A stretch of 64,000 nt of DNA from CAMAVH01 sp046297835 (GTDB taxonomy: Bacteria; Pseudomonadota; Alphaproteobacteria; SMXQ01), in the NCBI GenBank assembly GCA_046297835.1, contig JBKBHI010000006.1, forward strand, positions 186,001 through 250,000, in the 5' to 3' direction. The notes beneath the pieces are model-generated. The model saw nothing but the letters and a program-made list of their open reading frames with translations. It was not told the DNA's origin and did not search any database. This document shows, piece by piece, positions 1 through 7,757 of this stretch (positions are counted from its first letter, which is position 1; every line of letters begins with the position of its first letter). Both the position numbers and the translations under genes were made by a program.

Positions 1-392
1 TGCATGAAGATGTCGCGGATGCGCTCCTCGCTTTCGCCGTAGCGCGAGCGGGAGATTTCGCCGCCGTCGACGAAGGCCATCACCACGGGCGGCTGGTCGT
101 CGGCCTGAAAGCGCTTGCCGAGCTCGTAGGCGAGCCGCTTGGCCATCGTCGTCTTGCCGGTGCCGGGCGGGCCGCTGAGCATGAAGCCCTTGGCCAGCCC
201 GCGCGGCGAAGCGGAGCGCCATTGATGCTCGGTGATCGCCGCCATCTCGGCGAGCAGGTTTTGGTAGAAGTCGCCGACGATGTCGCCCTTCTGGGCGGCG
301 CCGTCCGTCTTGCCGTCAAACAGGGTGGCCAGCTTCTCGAAAGAGACGATGTTGCTGCCGGAGAGGTGATGATGTCCGTCGCTCGCACGCAT
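1..392 (-). CDS. AAA-family ATPase, N-terminal part (cut by window edge)
   Basis: About 130 residues are visible; the C-terminus lies beyond base 1. The ATG at 392 has a GAGG ribosome site 8 bases upstream. A Walker A motif, GPPGTGKT, lies at residues 74-81, followed by an acidic/Arg-rich segment (SRYGESEERIRDIF) of the kind that precedes Walker B in AAA proteins. The first 70 residues are not recognised and carry a His run (HHH at 7-9). Known for the family: ATP-driven remodelling of proteins or complexes. The substrate cannot be inferred because Walker B, sensor and second-region-of-homology parts are outside the window. Confidence 0.8.
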   Translation of the reverse strand, partial: MRASDGHHHLSGSNIVSFEKLATLFDGKTDGAAQKGDIVGDFYQNLLAEMAAITEHQWRSASPRGLAKGFMLSGPPGTGKTTMAKRLAYELGKRFQADDQPPVVMAFVDGGEISRSRYGESEERIRDIFM

Positions 393-775
393 ATCGAATG
401 CCTCGCGTAAAAGTCATGAAAGGATGTTGCAGGCCTGCCGGGCAGGGGCCGGGGGCGCGGCGCTGTTCGCGTTTCTGTCGGCGCTACTGTCGGCGCCCGG
501 GGCCGGGCTTGTCGCGCGCCGCGGGCCGCGAGGGTGGGCGATGAATCGAAGAATCCGCGGATCAAATGATCTGCTGACAATGGCACGGCGTCGGCACGTC
601 TCGTTGGGCATAGGCACACCGTCACTTTAACTGCGCTGATACTGGGACTTCTCTGACGCCGGAACTTTGATTTCGGAACTCGAACGCTGCAACCGATCAC
701 GAAGACGCCGCCGGCGAGCTTGCGCGTCGCCGGCGGCCTTGTCGACGGGCCGAATTTTCGGCCTATCCGTATCGC
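393..775. other. intergenic, no gene seen
   Basis: This 383-base stretch lies upstream of the AAA ATPase gene and downstream of the Bug gene, both on the minus strand. Long open frames exist on both strands, but they lack plausible starts and recognisable protein features and look like GC-rich artefacts. The only structure I can support is the hairpin at 707-737. Confidence 0.6.
707..737 (-). terminator. strong GC hairpin after the Bug gene
   Basis: Perfect 11-bp inverted repeat GCCGCCGGCGA / TCGCCGGCGGC with a 9-base loop, about 40 bases downstream of the stop of the minus-strand Bug gene. The tract that follows on the minus strand (GTCTTCGTG) is only weakly U-rich, so it could be a poor intrinsic terminator or a 3'-end stabiliser. 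Confidence 0.5.
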
Positions 776-1861
776 CTATTCGTATCCAAGCGCGCTGCGG
801 GTCTTTTTGAGGAGCTCCGGCGGCATGGCGTAAACCTCCGACACCAGCTTCTGCACTTCCTCGCCGGGCATCGGCGAAATCTCGAGGCCGCGCGCGATGA
901 CTTCCTTCCGAAGCTCGGGGTCGTTGAGCGACTTCATGAAGGCCGTCCGCAGCGCGGCGATGCGCTCGGGCGGCACGTTCGCGCCCGTCACCCACGGCCG
1001 GCCGAAGCGGCCGCCGAGGTCGTAGAGATCGAGGATCTGCTTCTGCTCCGCCGTCTTGGCGTAGCTGACGGCCGGCCGCACGCCCTCGGTCTCCTTCATC
1101 GCCGGCAGCGGCTTGCTGCCTTGGTGCGAGATCATCCGCACCATATCGTCGGCGAACCATTTGGGCCGCGAGGCGATGACGTTGAGGATGCTGGAGCCGC
1201 ACATGCCCTGCACCTCGTTGCGGTCGATGGCGAGGAAGATGTCGGCGTTGCCGGGATAGCCGGTGACGATCTTGAACTTCATGCCGAGCACGTTCTTCAG
1301 GATCGAGGGATATTCGCGCGTCGAGGACGCGCCGTTGGACGCGCCGAGCACGACCTCGGTGTTGAAGATGTCGGCGAAGCTCTTGGCCGGCGCGTCGGTG
1401 CGCAGGAAGCAGCCTTCGATGTTCTCGGCGGCGTTGCCGAGGAAGGCGAGGTCGAGGCGCTTGGCGCCCTTGCTCGGATCGCCGAGCACCGGATCGAGAA
1501 TCGCGGTCGGCTGGATCGCGCCGATATAGGTGCCGTCCTGCGGCGCGGTGACGGCGACGCGGCTCGCCGCGTTGAAGCTGCCGGCGCCCGGCAGGTTCTG
1601 CGGCACGACGGTCGGATTGCCGGGGATGTATTTCGCCATGTATTTGCCGACGGCGCGGCCGTAGAAGTCGAAGCCGCCGCCGACCGCCGAGCCGATCACG
1701 ACATAGACGGTGTTGCCGCGATAGAAGGCGGCGACTTTGGCATCGTCCGCCTCGGACGCCGCCGCCGGCTTGATCGGCGGCGCGAGCATTTGCGAGAGGG
1801 TGGCCGCCGTCATCAGCAGGCAATAGCCCGCGCAGCGCAGAATGATCTTGTGTAAATGCAT
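776..1861 (-). CDS. Bug/TctC-type periplasmic binding protein
   Basis: 361 residues, the usual length for the Bug (tripartite tricarboxylate transporter receptor) family. It begins with a signal peptide (charged start, hydrophobic stretch about residues 7-25, Ala-rich cleavage region near 35). The mature part has the family pattern VVIGSAVGGGFDFYGR, then YIPGNPTVVPQNLPGAGS. I chose the ATG at 1861 because GGAG sits just upstream; a start four codons earlier (1873) is possible but has a poorer ribosome site. No TctA or TctB gene is adjacent, so this is an orphan receptor. Bug proteins bind carboxylated solutes in the periplasm; the ligand here is unknown. Confidence 0.88.
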   Translation of the reverse strand: MHLHKIILRCAGYCLLMTAATLSQMLAPPIKPAAASEADDAKVAAFYRGNTVYVVIGSAVGGGFDFYGRAVGKYMAKYIPGNPTVVPQNLPGAGSFNAASRVAVTAPQDGTYIGAIQPTAILDPVLGDPSKGAKRLDLAFLGNAAENIEGCFLRTDAPAKSFADIFNTEVVLGASNGASSTREYPSILKNVLGMKFKIVTGYPGNADIFLAIDRNEVQGMCGSSILNVIASRPKWFADDMVRMISHQGSKPLPAMKETEGVRPAVSYAKTAEQKQILDLYDLGGRFGRPWVTGANVPPERIAALRTAFMKSLNDPELRKEVIARGLEISPMPGEEVQKLVSEVYAMPPELLKKTRSALGYE

Positions 1862-2797
1862 GCTCCACTCCATCTCATGCCAATTGAATTGTCAGGCAGG
1901 CGAAGGCACGTCACGCGGCACGGCGAACTATGACGACAGAAAGGGCCTGTCGAAAACGCGGCGGCAACGATCCGTAGCGGGGGGAGAAGCGAACGCTTGC
2001 GGGTTGAATAAGCGATACGAGACGAAGTCTGTGCGGCACGGCTGCTCGGGCTTGCGCCCGAAGCGAATCACGCGACATCAATCGCAGGCACGATCAACCA
2101 AATCACTCGTAAGCACGCGATGAGCGAAATCCGTTCGTACTGACGCTCTGCAAAGATGACGCTTTGCAAACACGTAGCAAGGCATGTGCCAGACGAACTC
2201 AAACGCGTCGCGCGCGGGAAGCGCTCGCCGCAGAGTATGCGTCAAACTTAGGAATAGTGCCAATTTTTGCACGCCTGGTTTGCGTATCGCGTGGCGCAAT
2301 CATTCGAGCGCAAACGAATAAATTAAAACCGGGGCGAGTCGCCCGCTCTCGCGGCAAACGCCTGTTCATTTGCGCGCCTTCTGCGCCGACGACGCGCAGA
2401 TCGGCCGCGCGTTTCGAATCGCGGATCGCGGCTGCATTCATAACCGTCGCCCTTTGGGCGAGATGGTTCATGCGTCTTGCGTTCGAGCGGTGGCGGCCGC
2501 AGAACGCCGTCCTCGCGCCCCGTAGGGGAATCGCAGGAATGGCGCGGATCGCAGGGCGCGCGACTAGCCATGGGGCGGAGCGTTTGTCATCCGGCTCATT
2601 CATGGCCGGCGTGTTCACGAATTGTTGGCGAATGGCGCGCGGCGCTCGCTTGACTCCGCCGCGGCCGGGTCCGCCTAATGGGCGCAGAGCCCGTAAGGGC
2701 CGCTGGCGCGCCTTGCACATCGCGCCGCTAGGCGTATTCCACCATGCGCCGCCAGGCGCTCGCGCATCGCCAGCGCCGTCCTGAGGGGGAGGCTTCG
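1862..2797. other. long intergenic region without a recognisable gene
   Basis: 936 bases between the divergent Bug gene and the heme/propeller gene. Open frames of 170-206 codons overlap each other on both strands around 2160-2780. None has a convincing ribosome site, signal peptide or recognisable motif, and their composition (Arg/Ala-rich) is that of antisense GC-rich DNA. A small hairpin lies near 2050 (CGGGCTTGCGCCCG). The stretch should contain promoters for both flanking genes, but I see no clear -35/-10 pair. Confidence 0.5.
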
Positions 2798-5020
2798 ATG
2801 ACCACGCCCAAATCGCGCCCGCAGTCCGTCCGGCGCGCGCAAGTTTCGCCGCATCATCCGCTGCTGCACAAGCGCCACTTGTTCGGCGGCCTGTGCTTGT
2901 CGCTCTTCATCGGCGCGGTGGCGCTCGCGCCGCTGTGGTCGTCGGAGCGCGCCATCGCGCAGGCCACGGTCGCCATCGACGCCGACGACATCGGCGGCGT
3001 GGTGACGGGTCCGAACGGGCCCGAAGCGGGCGTCTGGGTCATCGCCGAGACGCGCGAGCTGCCGACGCGCTTCATCCGCATCGTCGTCACCGACGATCAG
3101 GGCCGCTATGTGGTGCCCGACCTGCCGAACGCGACCTACGACGTGTGGGTGCGCGGCTACGGCCTGGTCGATTCGCCCAAGGTGAAATCCGCGCCGGGCC
3201 GGCTGGTGAACCATGCGGCGAGCGCCGCGCCGAACGCCGCCGCCGCCGCCAAGGTCTATCCGGCGATCTATTGGTATTCGATGCTGCAAATGCCGGCGGC
3301 CGACCAGTTCGGCGGCAAGAGCGACATTCCCGAGCGGATCAAGCAGACCGACTGGATCAACTCGATGAAGAGCAACGGCTGCGTCGGCTGCCATCAGCTA
3401 GGTCAGGAATCGACGCGCACGATTCCCAAGGTCTTCCTCGACGAATTCCCCGACCATGCCGACGCCTGGATGCGCCGCGTGCAGTCGGGCCAGTCGGGCG
3501 AGAGCATGGTCAACACGCTGGCCGGCCAGCTCGGCGGCGTGCCGTTCAAATATTTCGGCGAATGGACCGAACGCGTCGCCAAGGGCGAGCTGCCCAAGGC
3601 CAAGCCGGAGCGGCCGCAGGGCGCCGAGCGCAACATCGTCGTGACGCTCCGCGAGTGGATGACCGAGAAGCACTACCTGCACGATCTCATCGCCAGCGAT
3701 CGGCGCTATCCGACGGTCAACGCCTACGGCCCGCTCTACGGTTCGCCGGAATACAGTTCCGACGACATGCCGATCCTCGATCCGGTCAAGAACACGACCT
3801 CGTCGTTCCGCATGACGGTGACGCCGGACACGCCCGAGGCGCTCGGCCCCGGCCATGCCGCCTCGGCCGACGTGCTGCAGCCCTCGGCCTATTGGGGCGA
3901 CGAGAAGCTCTGGAACACCAAGGCCAACAACCACAATTCGATGTTCGGGCGCGACGGCCGGCTGTGGCTGTCGGCGACCGGCCACGGGCCGAACAATCCC
4001 GACGTCTGCAAGAAGGGCTCGGACCATCCCTCGGCCAAGGTGTTTCCGCTCGACCGCTCGCAGCGCCGCGTGACGATGTACGATCCCAAGACGCAGAAAT
4101 ACACGGCCTATCAAACCTGCTTCCAGACGCACCATCTGCAGTTCGGCTATGACGCCAACGACACGCTGTGGACCAGCGGCGGCGGCCAGGTCGTCGGCTG
4201 GATCAACACCAAGGTGCTCGACGAGACCGGGGACATCAATAAGGCGCAAGGCTGGACGCCGATGATTCTCGACACCAACGGCAACGGCAAGCGCGACGAG
4301 TATGTCGAGCCGAACCAGCCGGTCGACCCTTCGAAGGACAAGCGCATCTCGGCCGGCTTCTACGCCGTGATGCCGCATCCGACCGACGGCTCGGTGTGGG
4401 GCTCGGTGCGCTCCAATCCGGGCGCGGTGGTGCGCATCGCGCCTGGCAGCGATCCATCGAACACGGCGCTGGCGGAAATCTACAACGTGCCGGCGCCGGG
4501 CTTCGGCGTGCGCGGCGGCGACATCGACAAGAACGGCGTCGTCTGGGTGTCGCTGGCGTCCGGCCATCTCGGCGCGTTCGACCGCGCCAAGTGCAAGGGC
4601 CCGCTCAACGGCCCGGCCGCGACCGGCAACCATTGCCCGGAAGGCTGGAGCTTCCACAAATATCCGGGGCCGGGCTTCGACGGCATCGGCGATAATTCCG
4701 CCGAGTCGAGCTATTACACCTGGGTCGATCAGCACAACACCTTCGGCCTCGGCGAGAACGTGCCGATGTCGACCGCCAACCTCAACGACGGCCTGGTGGC
4801 GCTGAAGGACGACAAGATGGTCAACCTGCGCGTGCCCTATCCGCTCGGCTTCTACGCCAAGGGCTTCGACGGCCGCATCGACGATCCCAACGCCGGCTGG
4901 AAAGGCCGCGGCCTGTGGACGACGAACGGCGACCGCACGCCCTGGCTGATCGAAGGCGGCAAAGGCTCCAAGCCGCTCGCGACGCATTTCCAATTGCGCC
5001 CCGATCCGCTGGCGAAATAA
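2798..5020 (+). CDS. exported protein with carboxypeptidase-regulatory-like domain, one c-type heme site and a propeller-like C-terminus
   Basis: 740 residues. The ATG at 2798 has a strong ribosome site (GAGGGGGAGG) 5 bases away; an ATG at 2744 lacks one. An N-terminal hydrophobic segment (about 30-45) ending in ALA-type cleavage sites suggests Sec export. Residues about 60-135 resemble a carboxypeptidase regulatory-like beta-sandwich (DIGGVVTGPNG...AGVWVIAET...DQGRYVVPDLP). CVGCH at residues 195-199 is a CxxCH covalent heme site. The rest has repeated DGRLW / DGSVW / NGVVW strands, as in virginiamycin-lyase-like or SMP-30-like beta-propellers. Likely a periplasmic redox-linked enzyme; the substrate is unknown. 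It stands alone with its own terminator. Confidence 0.8.
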   Translation: MTTPKSRPQSVRRAQVSPHHPLLHKRHLFGGLCLSLFIGAVALAPLWSSERAIAQATVAIDADDIGGVVTGPNGPEAGVWVIAETRELPTRFIRIVVTDDQGRYVVPDLPNATYDVWVRGYGLVDSPKVKSAPGRLVNHAASAAPNAAAAAKVYPAIYWYSMLQMPAADQFGGKSDIPERIKQTDWINSMKSNGCVGCHQLGQESTRTIPKVFLDEFPDHADAWMRRVQSGQSGESMVNTLAGQLGGVPFKYFGEWTERVAKGELPKAKPERPQGAERNIVVTLREWMTEKHYLHDLIASDRRYPTVNAYGPLYGSPEYSSDDMPILDPVKNTTSSFRMTVTPDTPEALGPGHAASADVLQPSAYWGDEKLWNTKANNHNSMFGRDGRLWLSATGHGPNNPDVCKKGSDHPSAKVFPLDRSQRRVTMYDPKTQKYTAYQTCFQTHHLQFGYDANDTLWTSGGGQVVGWINTKVLDETGDINKAQGWTPMILDTNGNGKRDEYVEPNQPVDPSKDKRISAGFYAVMPHPTDGSVWGSVRSNPGAVVRIAPGSDPSNTALAEIYNVPAPGFGVRGGDIDKNGVVWVSLASGHLGAFDRAKCKGPLNGPAATGNHCPEGWSFHKYPGPGFDGIGDNSAESSYYTWVDQHNTFGLGENVPMSTANLNDGLVALKDDKMVNLRVPYPLGFYAKGFDGRIDDPNAGWKGRGLWTTNGDRTPWLIEGGKGSKPLATHFQLRPDPLAK

Positions 5021-5045
5021 GCGCGGGCGCATCGCGCGAGGATCG

Positions 5046-5076
5046 AAGGGCGGGGCCGGGGGTCCCGCCCTTTTTT
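5046..5076 (+). terminator. intrinsic terminator after the heme/propeller gene
   Basis: Inverted repeat AAGGGCGGG / CCCGCCCTT followed by a run of six T, 25 bases after the stop codon at 5020. Classic rho-independent form. Confidence 0.85.
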
Positions 5077-5102
5077 CGTCGCAGGCGAAGCCTCTGCCCG
5101 CG

Positions 5103-5192
5103 CGTCATGCCCGGACTTGTTCCGGGCATCCACGACTGACGACGCGGATAACGGACAAGGCGTGGATGGCCGGGACAAGCCCGGCCATGACG
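5103..5192. repeat. pair of inverted REP-like palindromes
   Basis: Two 32-base copies, 5103-5134 and 5161-5192, face each other. Each is itself palindromic (CGTCATG + CCCGGACTTGTTCCGGG + CATCCACG, and its GGCCGGGACAAGCCCGGCC variant). The same unit recurs at 10098, 10156, 11270, 11612, 12258 and 12316. Such extragenic palindromes are common in Hyphomicrobiales genomes. Confidence 0.85.
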
Positions 5193-5248
5193 ATGGAGGA
5201 ATGGGGAGCGAACCTCCCGCCTACGCCTTTCGCCCAGGACCACATATC

Positions 5249-5343
5249 GAGTCCGCTTATCCACCGACTCCCATATGTTGTGTGGATAGAGTCTGTAAGT
5301 CATTGATTCTAAAAACAGATTGACGCCGACTCGGGCCCGACTC
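5249..5343 (+). promoter_or_regulatory. ccrM upstream region: GANTC cluster and two DnaA-box-like sequences
   Basis: Six GANTC sites lie in 95 bases: 5249, 5266, 5289, 5305, 5328 and 5339. GANTC is the site methylated by the CcrM enzyme encoded just downstream. TTATCCACC (5258-5266) and, on the other strand, CTATCCACA (5281-5289) each match the DnaA box TTATCCACA at 8 of 9 positions and form a TATCCAC/GTGGATA inverted repeat. Known: in Caulobacter, ccrM transcription is reduced by methylation of GANTC sites in its leader. Inference: a similar hemimethylation switch here, perhaps with DnaA input. Confidence 0.6.
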
Positions 5344-5376
5344 AGGATGGCCGGCAGAAACCAGGGGCATCCAGAC

Positions 5377-6549
5377 ATGACCGGCGACAGCCATATCCAG
5401 GAAATCATCGAGGGCGACTGCATCGAGACGATGAATTGTCTGGCCGAGAAATCGGTCGACATGATCTTCGCCGATCCGCCCTACAACTTGCAGCTCAAGG
5501 GCGACCTGCGCCGCCCCAACGACAGCGTGGTCGACGGCGTCGACGACGCCTGGGACAAGTTCGCCAGCTTCGCCGATTACGACCGCTTCACGCGCGCCTG
5601 GCTCAAGGCGGCGCGCCGCGTGCTGCGCGACGACGGCTCGCTGTGGGTGATCGGCAGCTATCACAACATCTTCCGCGTCGGCGCGATCCTGCAGGATCTC
5701 GACTTCTGGATGCTCAACGACGTGGTGTGGCGCAAGTCCAACCCGATGCCGAACTTCCGCGGCAAGCGCTTCACCAACGCGCACGAGACGATGATCTGGT
5801 GCTCCAAATCGCAAGGCTCGAAATACACCTTCAACTACGATTCGATGAAGGCGCTGAACGACGGCCTGCAGATGCGCAGCGACTGGCTGATCCCGCTGTG
5901 CTCGGGCGGCGAGCGCCTCAAGGGCGACGATGGCGCTAAGGCGCATCCGACGCAGAAGCCGGAAGCGCTGCTCCATCGCGTCATCATGGCCTCGACCAAG
6001 CCGGGCGACGTCATCCTCGATCCGTTCTTCGGCACCGGCACCTCCGGCGCGGTGGCGAAGAAACTCGGGCGCGGCTTCATCGGCATCGAAGCCAGCGCCG
6101 AATATGCCAACCACGCCCGCCGCCGCATCGCCGCGGTGCGCCCGGCGGCCGAGCCGGCGCTGACGGCCCCGGTGAGCAAGCGCACCGAAGCGCGCATCCC
6201 GTTCGGCTGGGTGGTCGAGCGCGGCCTGCTCAATGCCGGCGACGTGCTGTTCGACGAGCGCCGCCGCTGGACGGCGAAGGTGCGGGCCGACGGCCAGGTC
6301 GTCACCGCCGATTTCACCGGCTCGATCCACCAGGCCGGCGCGCACGTGCAGTCGGCCGCGACGTGCAACGGCTGGACCTTCTGGAACTTCGACGTCGAGG
6401 GCAAGGCGATCAGCATCGACGTGCTGCGCCAGCAGGTGCGCGCCGAACTGGCGCAGCAGAACCTGCTGTTCGAAGGCCAGATCGGCATGGCCCAGGCGGC
6501 AACCGCGGCGCCGCGCGCGAGCGCCCGCGAGACGAACAGCGTGAAGTGA
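5377..6549 (+). CDS. ccrM: CcrM-type cell-cycle-regulated adenine-N6 DNA methyltransferase (GANTC)
   Basis: 390 residues from the ATG at 5377 (AGGGG about 10 bases upstream). In-frame ATG/ACG codons further up (5347, 5320) have poorer ribosome sites. The catalytic motif DPPYNLQLKGDLRRP lies near residue 30 and the SAM-binding motif DPFFGTGTSG near residue 215, the beta-class order. After about residue 270 comes the C-terminal DNA-binding extension (RIPFGWVVERGLL...DEPRRRW-type) that distinguishes CcrM from ordinary M.HinfI-like enzymes. Known role: solitary methylase of GANTC whose timed activity couples DNA replication to transcription in alphaproteobacteria. No cognate endonuclease is adjacent. 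Confidence 0.95.
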   Translation: MTGDSHIQEIIEGDCIETMNCLAEKSVDMIFADPPYNLQLKGDLRRPNDSVVDGVDDAWDKFASFADYDRFTRAWLKAARRVLRDDGSLWVIGSYHNIFRVGAILQDLDFWMLNDVVWRKSNPMPNFRGKRFTNAHETMIWCSKSQGSKYTFNYDSMKALNDGLQMRSDWLIPLCSGGERLKGDDGAKAHPTQKPEALLHRVIMASTKPGDVILDPFFGTGTSGAVAKKLGRGFIGIEASAEYANHARRRIAAVRPAAEPALTAPVSKRTEARIPFGWVVERGLLNAGDVLFDERRRWTAKVRADGQVVTADFTGSIHQAGAHVQSAATCNGWTFWNFDVEGKAISIDVLRQQVRAELAQQNLLFEGQIGMAQAATAAPRASARETNSVK

Positions 6550-6653
6550 TCCGAAGCCCGGCAGAGATGCCGGCTTCGCCTTTGAGAGAGCCGTGCCTTC
6601 GCTTGCCGTCCGGCCGAGCCCGAGCGGCGCTTTATCTTCTTCGCACAGACTTC

Positions 6654-6687
6654 GCCCGCCGGCGCAAACCCGGCGGGCGTTTTTTTG
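6654..6687 (+). terminator. intrinsic terminator after ccrM
   Basis: Perfect 9-bp inverted repeat GCCCGCCGG / CCGGCGGGC with a 7-base loop, followed by G and seven T. It lies about 105 bases after the ccrM stop and between ccrM and the convergent rnhB. Confidence 0.9.
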
Positions 6688-6795
6688 TCCCCATCGTCAT
6701 TGCCCGGCTTGGTCTGACCGAAGGCCAGCCTTTGGCTGATGGGCAATCCAGGGGCAGGCGCCAGGCTGCGGAGGGATGGATGCTCGCTGGCGAGT

Positions 6796-7449
6796 TTATG
6801 CTTTGGCGGCGAGCAGTTTCGCCACCGGGGCGAAGCTGCGGCGGTGGTGCTCGGTGACGCCGAGGCGCGCGAGGCCGGCCTGGTGCTCGGGCGTGCCGTA
6901 GCCGGCGTTGGTGCGCCAGCCGTAGCCCGGCGTCCGTTCGCACAAGTCCGCCATCAATCGGTCGCGCGCGACCTTGGCGAGGATCGAGGCGGCGGCGATG
7001 GAGAGCGAGAGCCCGTCGCCGCCGACGAGGGCGCGGCCGGGGCAGGGCAGGGTCTTGGGATAGATGTTGCCGTCGACCAGCGCGCACTCGGGCGCGGCGG
7101 GCAGGGCGGCGGCGAGCTCGTCGTAGGCGCGGCGCATGGCGCGAAAGCTCGCCTGCAAAATGTTGATCTCGTCGATCTCGCGCACGCTGGCCTCGCCGAA
7201 GCCGGCCCACACCGCATGGCCGAACAGGTCGCCGAGGCGCGCGGCGATGTCCTCGCGGCTGTCGCGGTCGAGCTGCTTGGAATCCTTCAGCCGGCGCTGC
7301 AACGCGCGCGGCATCTTGGCGACGTCGATGACCACGGCGACCGACGTCACCGGGCCGGCCCACGGGCCGCGGCCGACCTCGTCGATGCCGCAGACGCGCG
7401 CCGCGTCGCGCTCGCGCATCAGCTCGGTCTCGTAACGGTAGGTCGGCAT
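6796..7449 (-). CDS. rnhB: ribonuclease HII
   Basis: 217 residues, a normal length. The ATG at 7449 follows GGGAGGGG, an excellent ribosome site; a longer frame upstream has none. The acidic catalytic residues are visible: GIDEVGRGP (D23, E24), LVDGN (D126) and the Asp in AKVARDRLM (D163). Known function: cleaves RNA of RNA-DNA hybrids, including single ribonucleotides in DNA, in the cytoplasm. In related genomes rnhB often lies near ccrM and a PA0069-type radical SAM gene; here the latter is separated by an AT-rich insert. Confidence 0.95.
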   Translation of the reverse strand: MPTYRYETELMRERDAARVCGIDEVGRGPWAGPVTSVAVVIDVAKMPRALQRRLKDSKQLDRDSREDIAARLGDLFGHAVWAGFGEASVREIDEINILQASFRAMRRAYDELAAALPAAPECALVDGNIYPKTLPCPGRALVGGDGLSLSIAAASILAKVARDRLMADLCERTPGYGWRTNAGYGTPEHQAGLARLGVTEHHRRSFAPVAKLLAAKA

Positions 7450-7462
7450 GAAGTCCCCTCCC

Positions 7463-7590
7463 TTAGTTTCCGCCGCAGATGGTCTTGGCGAGGCGCGGGG
7501 CCTCGGGCGTGACCAGAGCGCGCAGAATTTTGCGGAACGAGTTGATGCTGACAATGGCCGCATCGTCGATGCGCCATCCCCTGTCACAGC
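7463..7590 (-). pseudogene. possible C-terminal remnant of a gene disrupted by the AT-rich insert
   Basis: On the minus strand about 40 codons (RGWRIDDAAIVSINSF..., ending TICGGN and a stop at 7463) read like a natural protein tail. They end 14 bases before the rnhB start, as in an operon. Going upstream, the frame loses protein character and composition turns AT-rich near 7660. I infer the rest of the gene was lost when the neighbouring AT-rich gene arrived. The family was not recognised, so this is tentative. Confidence 0.3.
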
Positions 7591-7757
7591 GGGCTGACGA
7601 CGAGCGACAGGGCGATGATGCGACGGCCATGCGCGGTCCCTCGGTCTCGATTAGGCCGGCTGGAGCATGCGATGCAAACATAGCACTAAATGCAGATTGT
7701 AGAGATTTTGCTATTGGATACGCTAATGCCATCGCATCAGTCATTCGGGGGGTGGCA

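Noticed and set aside
80..700. 206-codon open frame on the minus strand overlapping the AAA ATPase start
   Set aside because: Arg/Pro/Ala-rich with no ribosome site; the overlapping frame from ATG 392 carries an intact Walker A motif and is the real gene.
2164..2784. Overlapping open frames of 206 and 173 codons on opposite strands before the heme/propeller gene
   Set aside because: Both are Arg/Ala-rich, lack good starts and have no recognisable motif; typical of non-coding GC-rich DNA.
3398..5032. 544-codon minus-strand open frame
   Set aside because: Antisense shadow of the heme/propeller gene; the plus frame has domains, signal peptide and ribosome site.
5258..5289. Origin of replication suggested by DnaA-like boxes
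   Set aside because: Only two imperfect boxes and no AT-rich unwinding region; better explained as ccrM regulation.
6699..6780. Ninth REP-like palindrome after ccrM
   Set aside because: The GTCATTGCCCGGCTTGGTC stretch resembles a half unit, but no matching second arm is present.
7479..7757. 93-codon N-terminal extension of the AT-rich gene
   Set aside because: It lies in GC-rich DNA with different codon use and no ribosome site; ATG 7758 has GGGGGGTGG upstream.
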